From JBOFSQ01 sp051651625 (GTDB taxonomy: Bacteria; Planctomycetota; Planctomycetia; Pirellulales; Thermoguttaceae), in the NCBI GenBank assembly GCA_051651625.1, contig JBOFSQ010000070.1:1-64000 (forward strand): 64,000 nt of DNA. Direction: 5' to 3'. Below the pieces are notes generated by a model, which was not told the origin of the DNA, searched no databases, and saw only the letters and a list, made by a program, of their open reading frames with translations. This document shows positions 54,937 through 64,000 of this stretch, in pieces (within the stretch, counting starts at the first letter, position 1; the number at the start of each line of letters is the position of its first letter). A program made the position numbers and the translations under genes.

Positions 54937-57927
54937 TCATTGCACAACAACAATCTCCGCCACAGGAATAATCCCTTCGCGGACATCGAGCGTTGCCTTG
55001 CCGTCTTGGAACGTCACGACGCCGATCCCCGTTTCGGTGAACAGCGGAACGCGGAATGAGTCGATGCGCGGTGAGACGTAAAGCGTGCGAGTGACAGCGT
55101 CGTAACGCACGCCCGTCATCCCTTGCAGCAGCGCGAAACTCGACATCGCCCGCGCGTACCAGTGACCACACTCGTACTCGTTGAACGGATTCCGCCGCAC
55201 GCCACTATGGCGGTCACGGCAGACACGAACAATATCGAGTCCTTTTTCAACCTCGCCGACGAGCATCAAGTGCGACGCCACCTGATATTCGATCCCCGTC
55301 CAAACTTCGTCGCTGTAGACGAACGGCAAGAGCGGTTTGTCGCCGCGCGGCCAAGTGCAGAGGAGCAAACCGCCGTCGTTACCGAGTGCGTACGACGGAC
55401 GCTGCGGATTCGCGTGCGCCGAAAGATCGTGCTTGAGATTGTATTTGTGAATCGCAACAAGATGCGACTTCACCATCTCCGGATCAACAAGGTCGTCGTC
55501 GATACCGCAAACTTTCGCCATCCAAAGTCCGAGAACGCCGTCGGAAAGACAGCCGGTTCCGTACTGATATTTCGGCCCTTGCGCGTCGATTTCGCGGGCG
55601 ACCGCTTTGTAGTATTCGCTCTGTCCGTTCGGGTTCCCTTCTTTGCCCGGCTTCGGTACTGTTTGGATGAAGTATTCGCCGTTGAACAATTCTTTCTCCA
55701 TTCGCGTGCGACCTTTGGCGAGGATCGCTTCGTAACGCGATACGTCATTGTCGCCGACCGCACGTCCCATCTTCGCCGCCGCTGCCAGTGCGCCAAGGTA
55801 AAAACTCCCGCAGTGACCTTCGGGGCCGAGATAGTTGATGTCGTAAGTATTGTGGTGAGATTTTTCGAGCAGGCCGGTCTCGTTCGGGTCCCACTCTTTG
55901 ATGCAGAATTCGAGACTACGTTTGATGTGCGGCCAGTACGCTTTGAGCCACTCGGCGTCGCCGCTGATGCGCCATTCGCGGTGGGCCTTCATAATTCCGC
56001 CGAGCTGTCCGTCGGATGCGTCCCACGCGACGCCGCCCGGAGTGACCGGCAAGTTTGCACGAAACGCTTGTCGCCCGTCGCGGAGTGTGGCGTCGAAGAA
56101 CTCCGTCTGACGCAAACTCCGTTCGAGCGACGGAAAGACGTGACACATCGCTTGAGCGTAGTTCCAAACGTGCGTACAACTTCCGGCGCAGCAACCGCTC
56201 TCGTCGCTGTTCCCTTCCCACGCCCAGATTCGACCGTCGTGTTGACGCAGGAGCGTCGGCGACTTCAAAATTGTGAGGTTCGCCTCGACCGCTTCCATCA
56301 CTTCCGGCGGAAGCGTTGAGTCGCTCATCGCCTTCTGAAACGCTGTACTGCGTTTGCGAAGTGTGTCGTAATTTGACGTGAAGTTTTCGACAACCTCTTC
56401 GACGTTTTTGAATCGCCGCGAGTACCAAGGCGTATAGTTTTTCGGTGCCGGTTCGCAAGACGCGCCGGGTGGACAACACGCTTCGTCTGTTTCTTCTGCG
56501 GTTGACTTCGGTGCGGCGACGAACTTCCAATCGCCGTAGTTGTCGCCTTCAAAGTCGGCGAGGATTTTGGCGTCTGCGTCATCGGCAGCTTTTTGCGGGT
56601 CGCCTTGGTTGGATAAGAAGAAGTGGTCGGCGTTGATGTGTCCCCAAGGGCCGGTTGCGTGGTCGAAAATTTCGACGGTCGCTTTTTTGCCCGCGAATTG
56701 GCGCAGGTCAAACGATGTCCCGTTGAGAGTTTCGCTGTCGTTGCCGCGTGCAACTTGTTTGCGTTTTCCGTCAACGACGAGCGCGACGCCGACGTCGTGT
56801 GTTTGACCGCCGCCGACGAGGAAGTAGAGCCAGTCGTGTTCGACCGTGAACTCTGGCGAGACGAGTGAACCTTGTTGGTCGTCGCCAGCGGGATCGTAGG
56901 TGTTGACGAGTCCGCGCCCGCGGAATCCGCTGACTTTGTTCTGACCCGCAGTCGCGCCGCGCGACGGAACTTCACGAAACGCTGGTCCCGACTCCGCTGA
57001 TTTACCGATGGCGATGTTTGATTCTGGGACGTACCAGCACGTCAGGAGCCGCACCGTTTTCGATTCGCCCGCCGCGAGTTTGAGCGGGACGTAAAGCGAC
57101 GCCCCCGCTGCGTTCCCAGCGACCGGCGGATTCGTGATTACTTTCGCAGTGACGATGTTGTTCCAAACGATTGTGAGCGCATCCCACCAACCGCCGCGAT
57201 ACCAGCAGTGATCGACCGCGACGTTCGCACTGTTCTTGTTGTTCTCGCTGACTTCCTGCGCGATGATCGCAAACGCGCCGCCGGGGCCGACGACTTTGAA
57301 ACCGCCGCTAATCGCTTCGATTTTGTCGCCGCCCATAAAGTTGCGTGCGTGAAATGAGAAGACGGCTTCGACTGGTTTTGTTGACGTATTTGTGAAAGTG
57401 TAGTCGAGCGAACCGGCTGGGAGCGACGAAGCGTCGGCGTCGCCAGCGACGAACGGACTGAATCCGGTGATCGTCGCGGTGATTGGCAGTGCGTCGTCTT
57501 TGAGTGAGATCGTTGCAAACGGAAACGCCGAATCGAACGTGCAATCTGTAAAACGCGGTAGACCGTAAGTCGTTCCGGGGGCACCGTTTCCAGCGTTTGG
57601 ACGACCGAAGTATTTCCAGTCGGGGACTGGCCCTTCGACAACGCGGGCGACATTGTTGACAACATTGCTGTCGTTCCCTTCTTTCACGCTAATCGCCGCG
57701 AACGCAACGGGTTCGTGAAAGAACTCCATCCGATGGTGAACAGACATATGCGAGATCGCGCCGGTTCCTTCGAGGCAGTACATCCCGCTCCCGACGCCGC
57801 CTATCGGAAACGCGACGCGATTCAAATTTGTGTCCGTGTACGGGCCGCTATAGGTGTGTTCTGCGTGGACGTTGTTTGCCATAACCAGTGCGGCGGCAAC
57901 GACGAGCGTGCGTGCGATGCGATTCAT
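54937..57927 (-). CDS. GH116-family glycoside hydrolase
   Basis: This is a 996-residue exported enzyme. AAAGGAA precedes the ATG at 57927, and the signal peptide is MNRIARTLVVAAALVMANNV. The GBA2-type N-terminal domain reads NRVAFPIGGVGSGMYCLEGT, then FPFATISLKDDALPITATIT. The C-terminal (alpha/alpha)6 barrel has EGNSDESGCCAGSCTHVWNY, then GGIMKAHREWRISGDAEWLK, EPDLLEKSHHNTYD-like GLLEKSHHNTYDINYLGPEG and EVWTGIEYQVASHLM near the end. An inserted lectin-like segment (about 370-470: VEHDWLYFLVGGGQTHDVGV) is unusual. GH116 includes beta-glucosidases and beta-xylosidases; the substrate is not deducible. Confidence 0.88.
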   Translation of the reverse strand: MNRIARTLVVAAALVMANNVHAEHTYSGPYTDTNLNRVAFPIGGVGSGMYCLEGTGAISHMSVHHRMEFFHEPVAFAAISVKEGNDSNVVNNVARVVEGPVPDWKYFGRPNAGNGAPGTTYGLPRFTDCTFDSAFPFATISLKDDALPITATITGFSPFVAGDADASSLPAGSLDYTFTNTSTKPVEAVFSFHARNFMGGDKIEAISGGFKVVGPGGAFAIIAQEVSENNKNSANVAVDHCWYRGGWWDALTIVWNNIVTAKVITNPPVAGNAAGASLYVPLKLAAGESKTVRLLTCWYVPESNIAIGKSAESGPAFREVPSRGATAGQNKVSGFRGRGLVNTYDPAGDDQQGSLVSPEFTVEHDWLYFLVGGGQTHDVGVALVVDGKRKQVARGNDSETLNGTSFDLRQFAGKKATVEIFDHATGPWGHINADHFFLSNQGDPQKAADDADAKILADFEGDNYGDWKFVAAPKSTAEETDEACCPPGASCEPAPKNYTPWYSRRFKNVEEVVENFTSNYDTLRKRSTAFQKAMSDSTLPPEVMEAVEANLTILKSPTLLRQHDGRIWAWEGNSDESGCCAGSCTHVWNYAQAMCHVFPSLERSLRQTEFFDATLRDGRQAFRANLPVTPGGVAWDASDGQLGGIMKAHREWRISGDAEWLKAYWPHIKRSLEFCIKEWDPNETGLLEKSHHNTYDINYLGPEGHCGSFYLGALAAAAKMGRAVGDNDVSRYEAILAKGRTRMEKELFNGEYFIQTVPKPGKEGNPNGQSEYYKAVAREIDAQGPKYQYGTGCLSDGVLGLWMAKVCGIDDDLVDPEMVKSHLVAIHKYNLKHDLSAHANPQRPSYALGNDGGLLLCTWPRGDKPLLPFVYSDEVWTGIEYQVASHLMLVGEVEKGLDIVRVCRDRHSGVRRNPFNEYECGHWYARAMSSFALLQGMTGVRYDAVTRTLYVSPRIDSFRVPLFTETGIGVVTFQDGKATLDVREGIIPVAEIVVVQ

Positions 57928-58030
57928 GATGACGTTCCTTTCCGAAGAAGATGGTGAACGGGAGAAATTTCTGCCTCGCGTTTTACCGCAATTTTTGTGG
58001 AATACAAGTCCCCAGTTGGCGGCAACTGGT

Positions 58031-58058
58031 TTGACAAAACGCCGCAAACGCCTAGAAT
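58031..58058 (+). promoter_or_regulatory. Promoter of dapL
   Basis: TTGACA (58031-58036) and TAGAAT (58053-58058) are 16 bases apart, 49 bases before the ATG, within the divergent GH116/dapL spacer. Confidence 0.65.
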
Positions 58059-58106
58059 GGGCGGCCATCCGTACACGGCCACAAGAAACCCAAAAGAGGC
58101 AAAACA

Positions 58107-59366
58107 ATGTCTATCGCTGATCCGTACTTTCAAAAAAACTTTGCCGACCGCTTGGGCGGTGCTGGTTATGGTAAGGGGACGGAAATCTATAAGTTCGAGA
58201 AGATCAAACGGGCGAAGCGTCAGGCTGTCGCCGATTTTCCCGACCGTCCGCTGCTCGACTTCGGTATCGGTGAAAACGATGCGATGGCGGCGGAAACAGT
58301 GCGCGAGTCGCTCGCACGCGAGTCGCGCAAAATCGAAAATCGCGGTTACGCCGACAACGGCTGCATTGAGTTCAAAGAAGCTGCCGCACGTTTTATGAAA
58401 CGACAGTTCGGCGTGACGCTCGATCCGGTGACGCAAATCAATCACGCCATTGGTTCAAAGACTGCACTTGCAATGCTGCCAGCGTGTTTCATTAATCCGG
58501 GCGACGTTACACTAATGACTGTCCCCGGCTACCCCGTCGCGGGAACGCACACCAAGTATTTTGGCGGCACCGTTTATCCGCTCCCGCTCTCCGAGGCGAA
58601 CAATTTTTATCCCGACTTGGACACAATCCCCGACGATGTTTGTCGTCGTGCAAAGTTGCTGGTGATAAATTATCCGAACAGCCCAACGGGTCAAGTTGCA
58701 ACGATAGAGTTTTATCGTCGCGTCATTGACTTTGCGCATCGTCATAGCATTGTTGTCGTGCAAGACGCGGCGCACGTTATGTTTACGCATCGCGGCGAAC
58801 CGCTCAGCTTTTTGCAGGTCGATGGCGCGAGCGAAGTTGGCGTGGAGATTCACTCGCTCTCCAAAGGTTGGAACATGATCGGTTGGCGGATGGCGTGGAT
58901 TTGCGGTAACGCAACGCTCGTGCGTGCCTTCGCCGACGTGAAAGACAACAGCGACAGCGGCCAGTTTCTCGCCATTCAGAAGGCGGCGGCGACGGCACTT
59001 GACGACCCGTCGATCCCCGCAGCCGCAGAGACGAAGTACCGCAGGCGACTCCAAAAACTCGTCGAGACATTGCGCCGACACAACTTCGTTTGCGAACTTC
59101 CGGGTGGGACGTATTTTCTCTACGTCAAGTCGCCGCGTGGTGTTCGCAGTGGCGTTTGTAAAAATACTCAAACGCGCGACTTTGCGAACGCCGAAGAGGC
59201 GAGTCAGTATTTAATCCGCGAACTTTCAATCTGCACCGTCCCGTGGGACGACGCCGGACGCTACCTGCGATTCTCGGTAACGTACATTGCCGAAACCGAA
59301 TCCGCCGAAGACGAACTCATGGCCGCACTCACCGAACGACTCGGTCGGCAAGAATGGATTTTCTGA
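58107..59366 (+). CDS. dapL: LL-diaminopimelate aminotransferase-like enzyme
   Basis: This is a 419-residue class I/II PLP aminotransferase. It opens with DPYFQKNFADRLGGAGYGKG and EIYKFEKIKRAKRQA, as in DapL proteins. It shows LDFGIGENDAMA, the PLP-phosphate loop GSKTALAML, NYPNSPTGQ, VVQDAAHVMF and the Schiff-base motif SLSKGWNMIGWRM. DapL transfers an amino group from glutamate to tetrahydrodipicolinate, giving LL-diaminopimelate for lysine and peptidoglycan. AGAGG precedes the ATG. It stands alone behind its own promoter. Confidence 0.85.
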   Translation: MSIADPYFQKNFADRLGGAGYGKGTEIYKFEKIKRAKRQAVADFPDRPLLDFGIGENDAMAAETVRESLARESRKIENRGYADNGCIEFKEAAARFMKRQFGVTLDPVTQINHAIGSKTALAMLPACFINPGDVTLMTVPGYPVAGTHTKYFGGTVYPLPLSEANNFYPDLDTIPDDVCRRAKLLVINYPNSPTGQVATIEFYRRVIDFAHRHSIVVVQDAAHVMFTHRGEPLSFLQVDGASEVGVEIHSLSKGWNMIGWRMAWICGNATLVRAFADVKDNSDSGQFLAIQKAAATALDDPSIPAAAETKYRRRLQKLVETLRRHNFVCELPGGTYFLYVKSPRGVRSGVCKNTQTRDFANAEEASQYLIRELSICTVPWDDAGRYLRFSVTYIAETESAEDELMAALTERLGRQEWIF

Positions 59367-59379
59367 GGAAGAGTCCCAC

Positions 59380-59530
59380 ACGAAGGCACGAAGATGAATC
59401 CGCAGATTGCGCAGATGGTCGCAGATTTTTGATACGTTGTTGGCAGTTCTTTTTTGCGCACGAAGACACGAAGGGCACAAAGGAATTATTCAGCTTCAAT
59501 CCTCTTCGTGTCCTTTGTGCGAAAAAAAGA
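59380..59530. repeat. CTTCGTG / CTGCGGATT repeat between dapL and leuS
   Basis: CACACGAAGGCACGAAG is followed by AATCCGCAGATTGCGCAGAT, a GGCAGTTCTTTTTTGCGCAC stretch and the mirror CTCTTCGTGTCCTTTGTGCG. The layout is the same as at 4.1 kb and 0.2 kb. leuS starts at 59580. Confidence 0.65.
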
Positions 59531-59579
59531 ATCACCCATCAGCGACACTTCAACAACAAACCGTGAACGGATACCACAC

Positions 59580-62231
59580 ATGAACTACCAACACGCACAA
59601 ATCGAAAAGAAGTGGCAAGACTACTGGGAATCAAACGAGACGTTTCGCACGCCGGATTTTCCGGCAGGCGAGAAGATGTATGTGCTCGACATGTTTCCGT
59701 ATCCGAGCGGAAACGGTTTGCACGTCGGGCACCCCGAAGGTTACACCGCGACCGACATCGTTTGCCGTTACAAGCGGATGCGCGGGGTGAGCGTGCTGCA
59801 CCCGATGGGGTGGGACTCGTTCGGACTCCCCGCCGAACAGCAAGCGAAAAAGACTGGCGAAAATCCGCGCGACATCACCACGCGAAACGTCAACAACTTT
59901 CGCCGACAACTCAAAATGCTCGGCTTCAGTTACGACTGGAACCGCGAAGTCGCAACGAGCGATCCCGAATACTTTCGCTGGACGCAGTGGATATTCTTAA
60001 CGCTCTACGACACTTGGTACGACGCCGAGCAAAAACGCGGTCGCCCGATTTCTGAACTGCCGATCCCCGAAGGTTACGAAACTCCCGAAGAAATCGCCGC
60101 GTACCAAGACGACCATCGCCTCGCGTATCAGATCGAAGCACCGGTGAACTGGTGTCCCGAACTCGGCACCGTTTTGGCGAATGAAGAAGTTGTCGGCGGC
60201 GTCAGCGAACGCGGCGGACATCCGGTTGTTCGGCGTCCGCTCCGGCAATGGATGCTGAAGATCACCGCTTATGCAGACAGACTTTTGAGCGATCTCGACT
60301 CGCTCGATTGGTCGGAAGGAATCAAAGCGTTGCAGCGAAACTGGATTGGTCGCAGCACCGGCGCAGAGGTCGATTTTCCGATAGTCGGCACCGATGGCAA
60401 AGACGAAACGAAAGTCGCCGCGATTCTCAAAAAGTGGCGGAGTTTTCGCAGCAAAAACGGTTTTCCAAATCGCGGCGAAGGCGCAACGATTCGCGTTTAC
60501 ACGACGCGACCAGATACGCTCTTCGGCGCAACATACATGGTCATCGCGCCGGAACATCCGCTCGTTTTTTTGCTCACGTCGCCCGAACAGAGTGCAGCGG
60601 TGAAGGCGTATTGTACGCAGGCGGCGTCGAAGAGTGACCTCGACCGCACCGACTTGGCGAAAGACAAAACCGGCGTCTTCACCGGTTCTTATGCCGCAAA
60701 TCCGGTGAACGGAAAAGCGATCCCGATCTGGATCGCCGACTACGTTTTGGCGTCGTATGGAACCGGCGCGATTATGAGTGTCCCCGCGCACGACGTGCGT
60801 GACAACGAGTTTGCAAAACAATTTTCGTTGCCGATCATCGAAGTCGTTCGGCGTCAACAAAACGATTCAGCCGACGACAACGAAACGTGTTTCACCGGCG
60901 ACGGCGTTGCGATCAATTCCGGCGACTACGACGGACTCACCACGCCTGCGTTCAAAGAGAAAATTGTAACAGACCTTGAAACTGCGGGACTTGGGCGCGG
61001 TGCGGTCAACTACAAACTCCGCGACTGGCTCTTCAGTCGTCAACATTTTTGGGGCGAACCGTTTCCGCTTTTGCGCGAACTCGACGACGATGGAAATCCG
61101 ACCGGCGTTGTGATTCCGCTCGACGAGAGCGAATTGCCGCTCGATATTTCGCCGCGATTGGCGTTTAGCGCGGAGCACAACTCGCCGGAGCCGCCGCTGG
61201 AGTTTTCGCCCGAAGATTGGCTCTACGTTAATCGTAACGGCAAACGGTACAAACGCGAAACGAACTCGATGCCGCAGTGGGCGGGTTCGTGCTGGTATTA
61301 CTTGCGGTTCATCGACCCGCACAACGCGGAGCGTCTCGTCGATCCGGCGAAGGAAAAGGCGTGGATGCCGGTCGATCTCTACATCGGAGGTGCGGAGCAC
61401 GCGGTACTCCACTTGCTTTACGCGCGGTTTTGGCACAAGGTATTATTTGATCGCGGAATCGTCTCGACGAACGAACCGTTCACAAAACTTGTCAACCAAG
61501 GTATGATTCTCGGCGAAGGCGGAATCAAAATGTCGAAGAGTCGTGGAAACGTTGTCAATCCTGACGACGTTGTGCGCGACTTCGGTGCAGATTCGCTGCG
61601 GCTTTACGAGATGTTTATGGGGCCGCTCGAAGCGGTGAAACCGTGGAACCGCGACGGCGTGAGCGGCGTGAGAAACTTTCTTGATCGCGTTTGGCGGATG
61701 ATCGTTTCGCAGCGCGACGAGAACGTTCTGACTATTTCGGAGCAAGTACAAGATGTTGCGCCGACGCCGGAGCAGAATCGTGTTTTGCACAAAACGATCA
61801 AAGGAGTTGCGGCTGATATTGAAGGACTTGCGTTCAACACGGCGATAGCGAAGATGATGGAGTTCACGAACTTCTTCACGAAAGAGACGGTTCGTCCGCG
61901 CGAAGCGATGGAGAAGTTTCTGCTAGTGCTTGCGCCGCTTGCGCCGCACATCGCGGAGGAATTGTGGCAACTTTTGGGACACAAAACGACGCTTGCTTAC
62001 GAACCGTTCCCAGCGTTTGATGAAGACGCGATTCGTGAAACGGAGCTAGAAATACCGGTACAGATCGGCGGCAAACTTCGGAGCAAGATTGTCGTCGCCG
62101 CCGATGCGACCGAAGACGACATGGAACGCCTCGCCCGCGCCGACGAAAAAATCGCCGAACTCCTCGCGGGAAAAACGGTCGTCAAAAAAATCATCGTTCG
62201 CGGAAAGATGGTTAACTTTGTTGTGAAGTAG
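59580..62231 (+). CDS. leuS: Leucyl-tRNA synthetase
   Basis: This 883-residue class I synthetase attaches leucine to tRNA-Leu in the cytoplasm. The start at 59580 opens MNYQHAQIEKKWQDYWESNE. The HIGH motif is PYPSGNGLHVGHPEG near residue 43, the CP1 editing domain contains TTRPDTLFGATYMVIAPEHP, and the catalytic KMSKS is GGIKMSKSRGNVVNPDDVV. The anticodon-binding domain and a C-terminal domain end in VKKIIVRGKMVNFVVK. Length is close to the usual 860; small insertions flank the CP1 entry (SELPIPEGYETPEE). No T-box or Shine-Dalgarno sequence is seen. Confidence 0.96.
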   Translation: MNYQHAQIEKKWQDYWESNETFRTPDFPAGEKMYVLDMFPYPSGNGLHVGHPEGYTATDIVCRYKRMRGVSVLHPMGWDSFGLPAEQQAKKTGENPRDITTRNVNNFRRQLKMLGFSYDWNREVATSDPEYFRWTQWIFLTLYDTWYDAEQKRGRPISELPIPEGYETPEEIAAYQDDHRLAYQIEAPVNWCPELGTVLANEEVVGGVSERGGHPVVRRPLRQWMLKITAYADRLLSDLDSLDWSEGIKALQRNWIGRSTGAEVDFPIVGTDGKDETKVAAILKKWRSFRSKNGFPNRGEGATIRVYTTRPDTLFGATYMVIAPEHPLVFLLTSPEQSAAVKAYCTQAASKSDLDRTDLAKDKTGVFTGSYAANPVNGKAIPIWIADYVLASYGTGAIMSVPAHDVRDNEFAKQFSLPIIEVVRRQQNDSADDNETCFTGDGVAINSGDYDGLTTPAFKEKIVTDLETAGLGRGAVNYKLRDWLFSRQHFWGEPFPLLRELDDDGNPTGVVIPLDESELPLDISPRLAFSAEHNSPEPPLEFSPEDWLYVNRNGKRYKRETNSMPQWAGSCWYYLRFIDPHNAERLVDPAKEKAWMPVDLYIGGAEHAVLHLLYARFWHKVLFDRGIVSTNEPFTKLVNQGMILGEGGIKMSKSRGNVVNPDDVVRDFGADSLRLYEMFMGPLEAVKPWNRDGVSGVRNFLDRVWRMIVSQRDENVLTISEQVQDVAPTPEQNRVLHKTIKGVAADIEGLAFNTAIAKMMEFTNFFTKETVRPREAMEKFLLVLAPLAPHIAEELWQLLGHKTTLAYEPFPAFDEDAIRETELEIPVQIGGKLRSKIVVAADATEDDMERLARADEKIAELLAGKTVVKKIIVRGKMVNFVVK

Positions 62232-62365
62232 ACCCGTTACGGGTAAATTTGTAGGCACAAAGAAGAATTTTAACGCGGAAATCTCGGAAGTACGGAAAGA
62301 CGCGGAAGTTCAGAATTCCGTGTGTTCCGTGTTCTCTCCTCTTCGTGTACTTCGTGTGAGAAAAA
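62232..62365. repeat. Intergenic repeat with ACCCGTTACGGGTA and CTTCGTG words
   Basis: ACCCGTTACGGGTAAATTTG at 62232 directly follows the leuS stop. Beyond 62275 the words GGAAGTACGGAAAGACGCGG, TTCCGTGTGTTCCGTG and CTCTTCGTGTACTTCGTGTG match the in-gene insertion at 53637-53738. Confidence 0.65.
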
Positions 62366-62379
62366 AGGACTGCCAACCA

Positions 62380-64000
62380 ATGCCACGCAAAATGTCACGA
62401 CAAACATCGCCCGCGCGGGTCTCGTTCAACGCAATGCGCCAGCGTGCGGCGGCGTTCTCGCTCAAGTATGCTGACGCCGTGCGCGAAGAAGGTGACGCAC
62501 AAGAATTCGAGGTTGACTTTCTCAACATCTTCGGCGTGACACGTCGCCAAGTGGCGACGTTCGAGAAAAAGGTGCAGTACCGCGACGGTTCCGGCGGTTC
62601 GATTGATCTGTTCTGGAAGGGAATGATCCTGATCGAAATGAAGTCGCGCGGCAAAGATTTGGACGCCGCGTACCAACAAGCGAAAGCCTACGCCGACGCT
62701 CTTCCGCCCGACGAACTTCCCCGCGTCATTCTCATCTGCGACTTCGCACACTTTCACGTCTACGACCTAGATAACGACGCTGCGAAAATCGTGTTCACTC
62801 TCGACGAACTCGCAAACCATGTCGAACTCTTCGCATTCCTCGCGGGCTACGAAAAGCAGGAGTACGGCGAACAAAACCCCGCCGACGTGAAAGCCGCCGA
62901 ACTGATGGGACGGCTCCACGATCTCCTCAAAGAAACCGGCTACGGCGGACACGGGCTCGAAATCTATCTCGTGCGAATGCTGTTCTGCCTCTTCGCAGAA
63001 GACACTGGAATCTTTCCCAAAGATGCGTTTCTCAACTTCCTGCGCACGCGAACAAAACCCGATGGCTCCGATGTCGCGCTTCACGTTCAAAAAATCTTCG
63101 AGACGCTCAACAAGCCTGAAAACCGTCGTACAACAACACTCGACGAACAACTTCGCGCATTCCCGTATGTGAACGGTCAACTCTTCGATGAACAAATCGC
63201 AAGCCCCGATTTTGACGAGAAGATGCGCGACGCGCTAATCGAGTGCGCGGAGTTCGACTGGAGCAAAATCAGTCCGGCGATTTTCGGTGCGATGTTCCAG
63301 AGCGTCATGAATCCGCAGGAACGTCGCAACTTGGGTGCGCACTACACAAGCGAAGCGAACATTCTCAAACTCATCGGCCCGCTCTTTTTGGACGACTTGC
63401 AAGCAGAGTTACGCACAATCACCGCACTGCGAACGAAGAACGTCCGCGAAGAACGACTCCATGCATTTCACGAAAAACTTGCGTCGCTCAAGTTTCTTGA
63501 TCCCGCGTGCGGCTGCGGGAACTTTTTGATTGTCACCTACCGCGAACTCCGTGAACTCGAAATCAAAGTCATCGAAGCGTTACGCAGCGACGAAATCAAA
63601 CGCGGTACGCCGCTGTTGGATTTGGAGTTGCTTGTTCGTGTTAACGTCAACCAGTTTTACGGTATCGAGATCGAAGAGTTCCCATCGCTCATTGCGCAAA
63701 CTGCGCTCTGGTTAATCGACCACCAGATGAACAACGAAGTCCGCGCGCACTTCGGCAAATCGTACTTGCGGATTCCGCTCACAACGTCGCCGACGATTCG
63801 TTGCGCCAACGCGCTGCCGCTCGATTGGGAAAGTGTTGTCCCGAAAACGGAATTGAGTTACATCTTGGGAAATCCGCCGTTTGTTGGGTTCACATACATG
63901 AACGCTCAACAAAAGAGCGACGTTGCTCTTGTTTTCGAGAGCAAAAAAAACACGGGCGTTCTCGATTATGTGACGTGTTGGTACAAAAAAGCTGCGGAGT
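62380..64000 (+). CDS. Type IIG restriction-methylation enzyme (MmeI-like), partial
   Basis: The reading frame starts at 62380 (MPRKMSRQTSPARVSFNAMR; AAGGA about 11 bases upstream) and is still open at the window edge after 540 codons. The N-terminal part holds a PD-(D/E)xK-like nuclease, GGSIDLFWKGMILIEMKSRG, near residues 67-86. A helical connector follows, then an N6-adenine methyltransferase with motif I FLDPACGCGNFLIVTYREL near 372 and motif IV ILGNPPFVGF near 497. The LGAHYTSEANILKLIGPLF stretch is typical of MmeI/YeeA-type enzymes. It would cleave and methylate the same site unless it belongs to a larger defence locus beyond 64000. Confidence 0.88.
   Translation, partial: MPRKMSRQTSPARVSFNAMRQRAAAFSLKYADAVREEGDAQEFEVDFLNIFGVTRRQVATFEKKVQYRDGSGGSIDLFWKGMILIEMKSRGKDLDAAYQQAKAYADALPPDELPRVILICDFAHFHVYDLDNDAAKIVFTLDELANHVELFAFLAGYEKQEYGEQNPADVKAAELMGRLHDLLKETGYGGHGLEIYLVRMLFCLFAEDTGIFPKDAFLNFLRTRTKPDGSDVALHVQKIFETLNKPENRRTTTLDEQLRAFPYVNGQLFDEQIASPDFDEKMRDALIECAEFDWSKISPAIFGAMFQSVMNPQERRNLGAHYTSEANILKLIGPLFLDDLQAELRTITALRTKNVREERLHAFHEKLASLKFLDPACGCGNFLIVTYRELRELEIKVIEALRSDEIKRGTPLLDLELLVRVNVNQFYGIEIEEFPSLIAQTALWLIDHQMNNEVRAHFGKSYLRIPLTTSPTIRCANALPLDWESVVPKTELSYILGNPPFVGFTYMNAQQKSDVALVFESKKNTGVLDYVTCWYKKAAE

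Noticed and set aside
55123..56319. 398-codon plus-strand frame opposite the GH116 gene
   Set aside because: Shadow frame. The GH116 frame on the other strand has conserved barrel motifs and a signal peptide.
1..64000. CRISPR arrays, tRNA, rRNA and insertion sequences
   Set aside because: I looked for regularly spaced repeats with unique spacers, cloverleaf ends with GGTTCGA-type arms and transposase motifs, and found none. The tandem triplicate at 44279 has no spacers of unique sequence.

Overview
The window looks like a planctomycete chromosome segment, probably from the Pirellulales/Thermoguttaceae side. Six genes encode DUF1559 pseudopilin-like proteins with the H-x9-DG C-terminal signature. 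Others encode a YTV-repeat protein, Tat-exported Gfo/Idh/MocA and PHP proteins, a DUF1080 protein, GH106/GH116/GH5-like hydrolases and a Pirellula-type sigma-2-only sigma factor. HdrA, a NuoE/NuoF fusion and LL-diaminopimelate aminotransferase fit a lineage with some anaerobic redox metabolism. The taxonomic call is inference from gene content only.

Layout. 1-2.3 kb: a promoter, a cobalamin riboswitch, then a DUF1559 gene and a small lipoprotein gene. 2.4-6.2 kb (minus): ATP:cob(I)alamin adenosyltransferase overlapping a FlgG-like gene, then folC and a Cys/Pro-rich lipoprotein. 6.6-14.5 kb: secreted carboxypeptidase-regulatory-like protein, DRB0094-family RNA ligase, metallothionein-like lipoprotein, flotillin, HdrA, small membrane protein. 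15-20.7 kb: chemoreceptor, uppS-queD, lptB, sigma factor. 20.7-31.8 kb (minus): a XylR/AraC regulator, a candidate operator and promoter, then two DUF1559 genes, two lipoproteins, a BNR_4 protein, a GH106 rhamnosidase and a URO-D-family protein, likely one catabolic operon. 31.8-42.8 kb (minus): NuoE/F fusion, PHP protein, lipoprotein plus two tandem DUF1559 genes, GH5-like enzyme, SDR, hexapeptide acyltransferase. 43-49.7 kb (plus): fliJ-like, motE-like and fliK-like flagellar genes, YTV protein, DUF1080 protein, lipoprotein, DUF1559. 50-64 kb: Gfo/Idh/MocA, GspH, a GT-C-like membrane protein carrying two in-frame repeat insertions, GH116, dapL, leuS and the start of a type IIG restriction-methylation enzyme.

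The main theme is a recurring module: a DUF1559 pseudopilin gene next to a small lipoprotein gene, each time beside a different input or catabolic function (cobalamin riboswitch; XylR/rhamnosidase; PHP/GH5; DUF1080/Gfo-Idh). I propose that these modules are substrate-specific surface capture devices, analogous in logic to SusC/SusD pairs. Two of the DUF1559 genes begin with a 13-G tract that overlaps an upstream leader frame with a good ribosome binding site. Loss of one G would fuse the two frames, so phase variation of the pseudopilin N-terminus is predicted.

Intergenic DNA is dense in dispersed repeats of at least six families, including a triple-hairpin REP-like element present five times. 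I saw no tRNA, rRNA, insertion sequence or CRISPR array.
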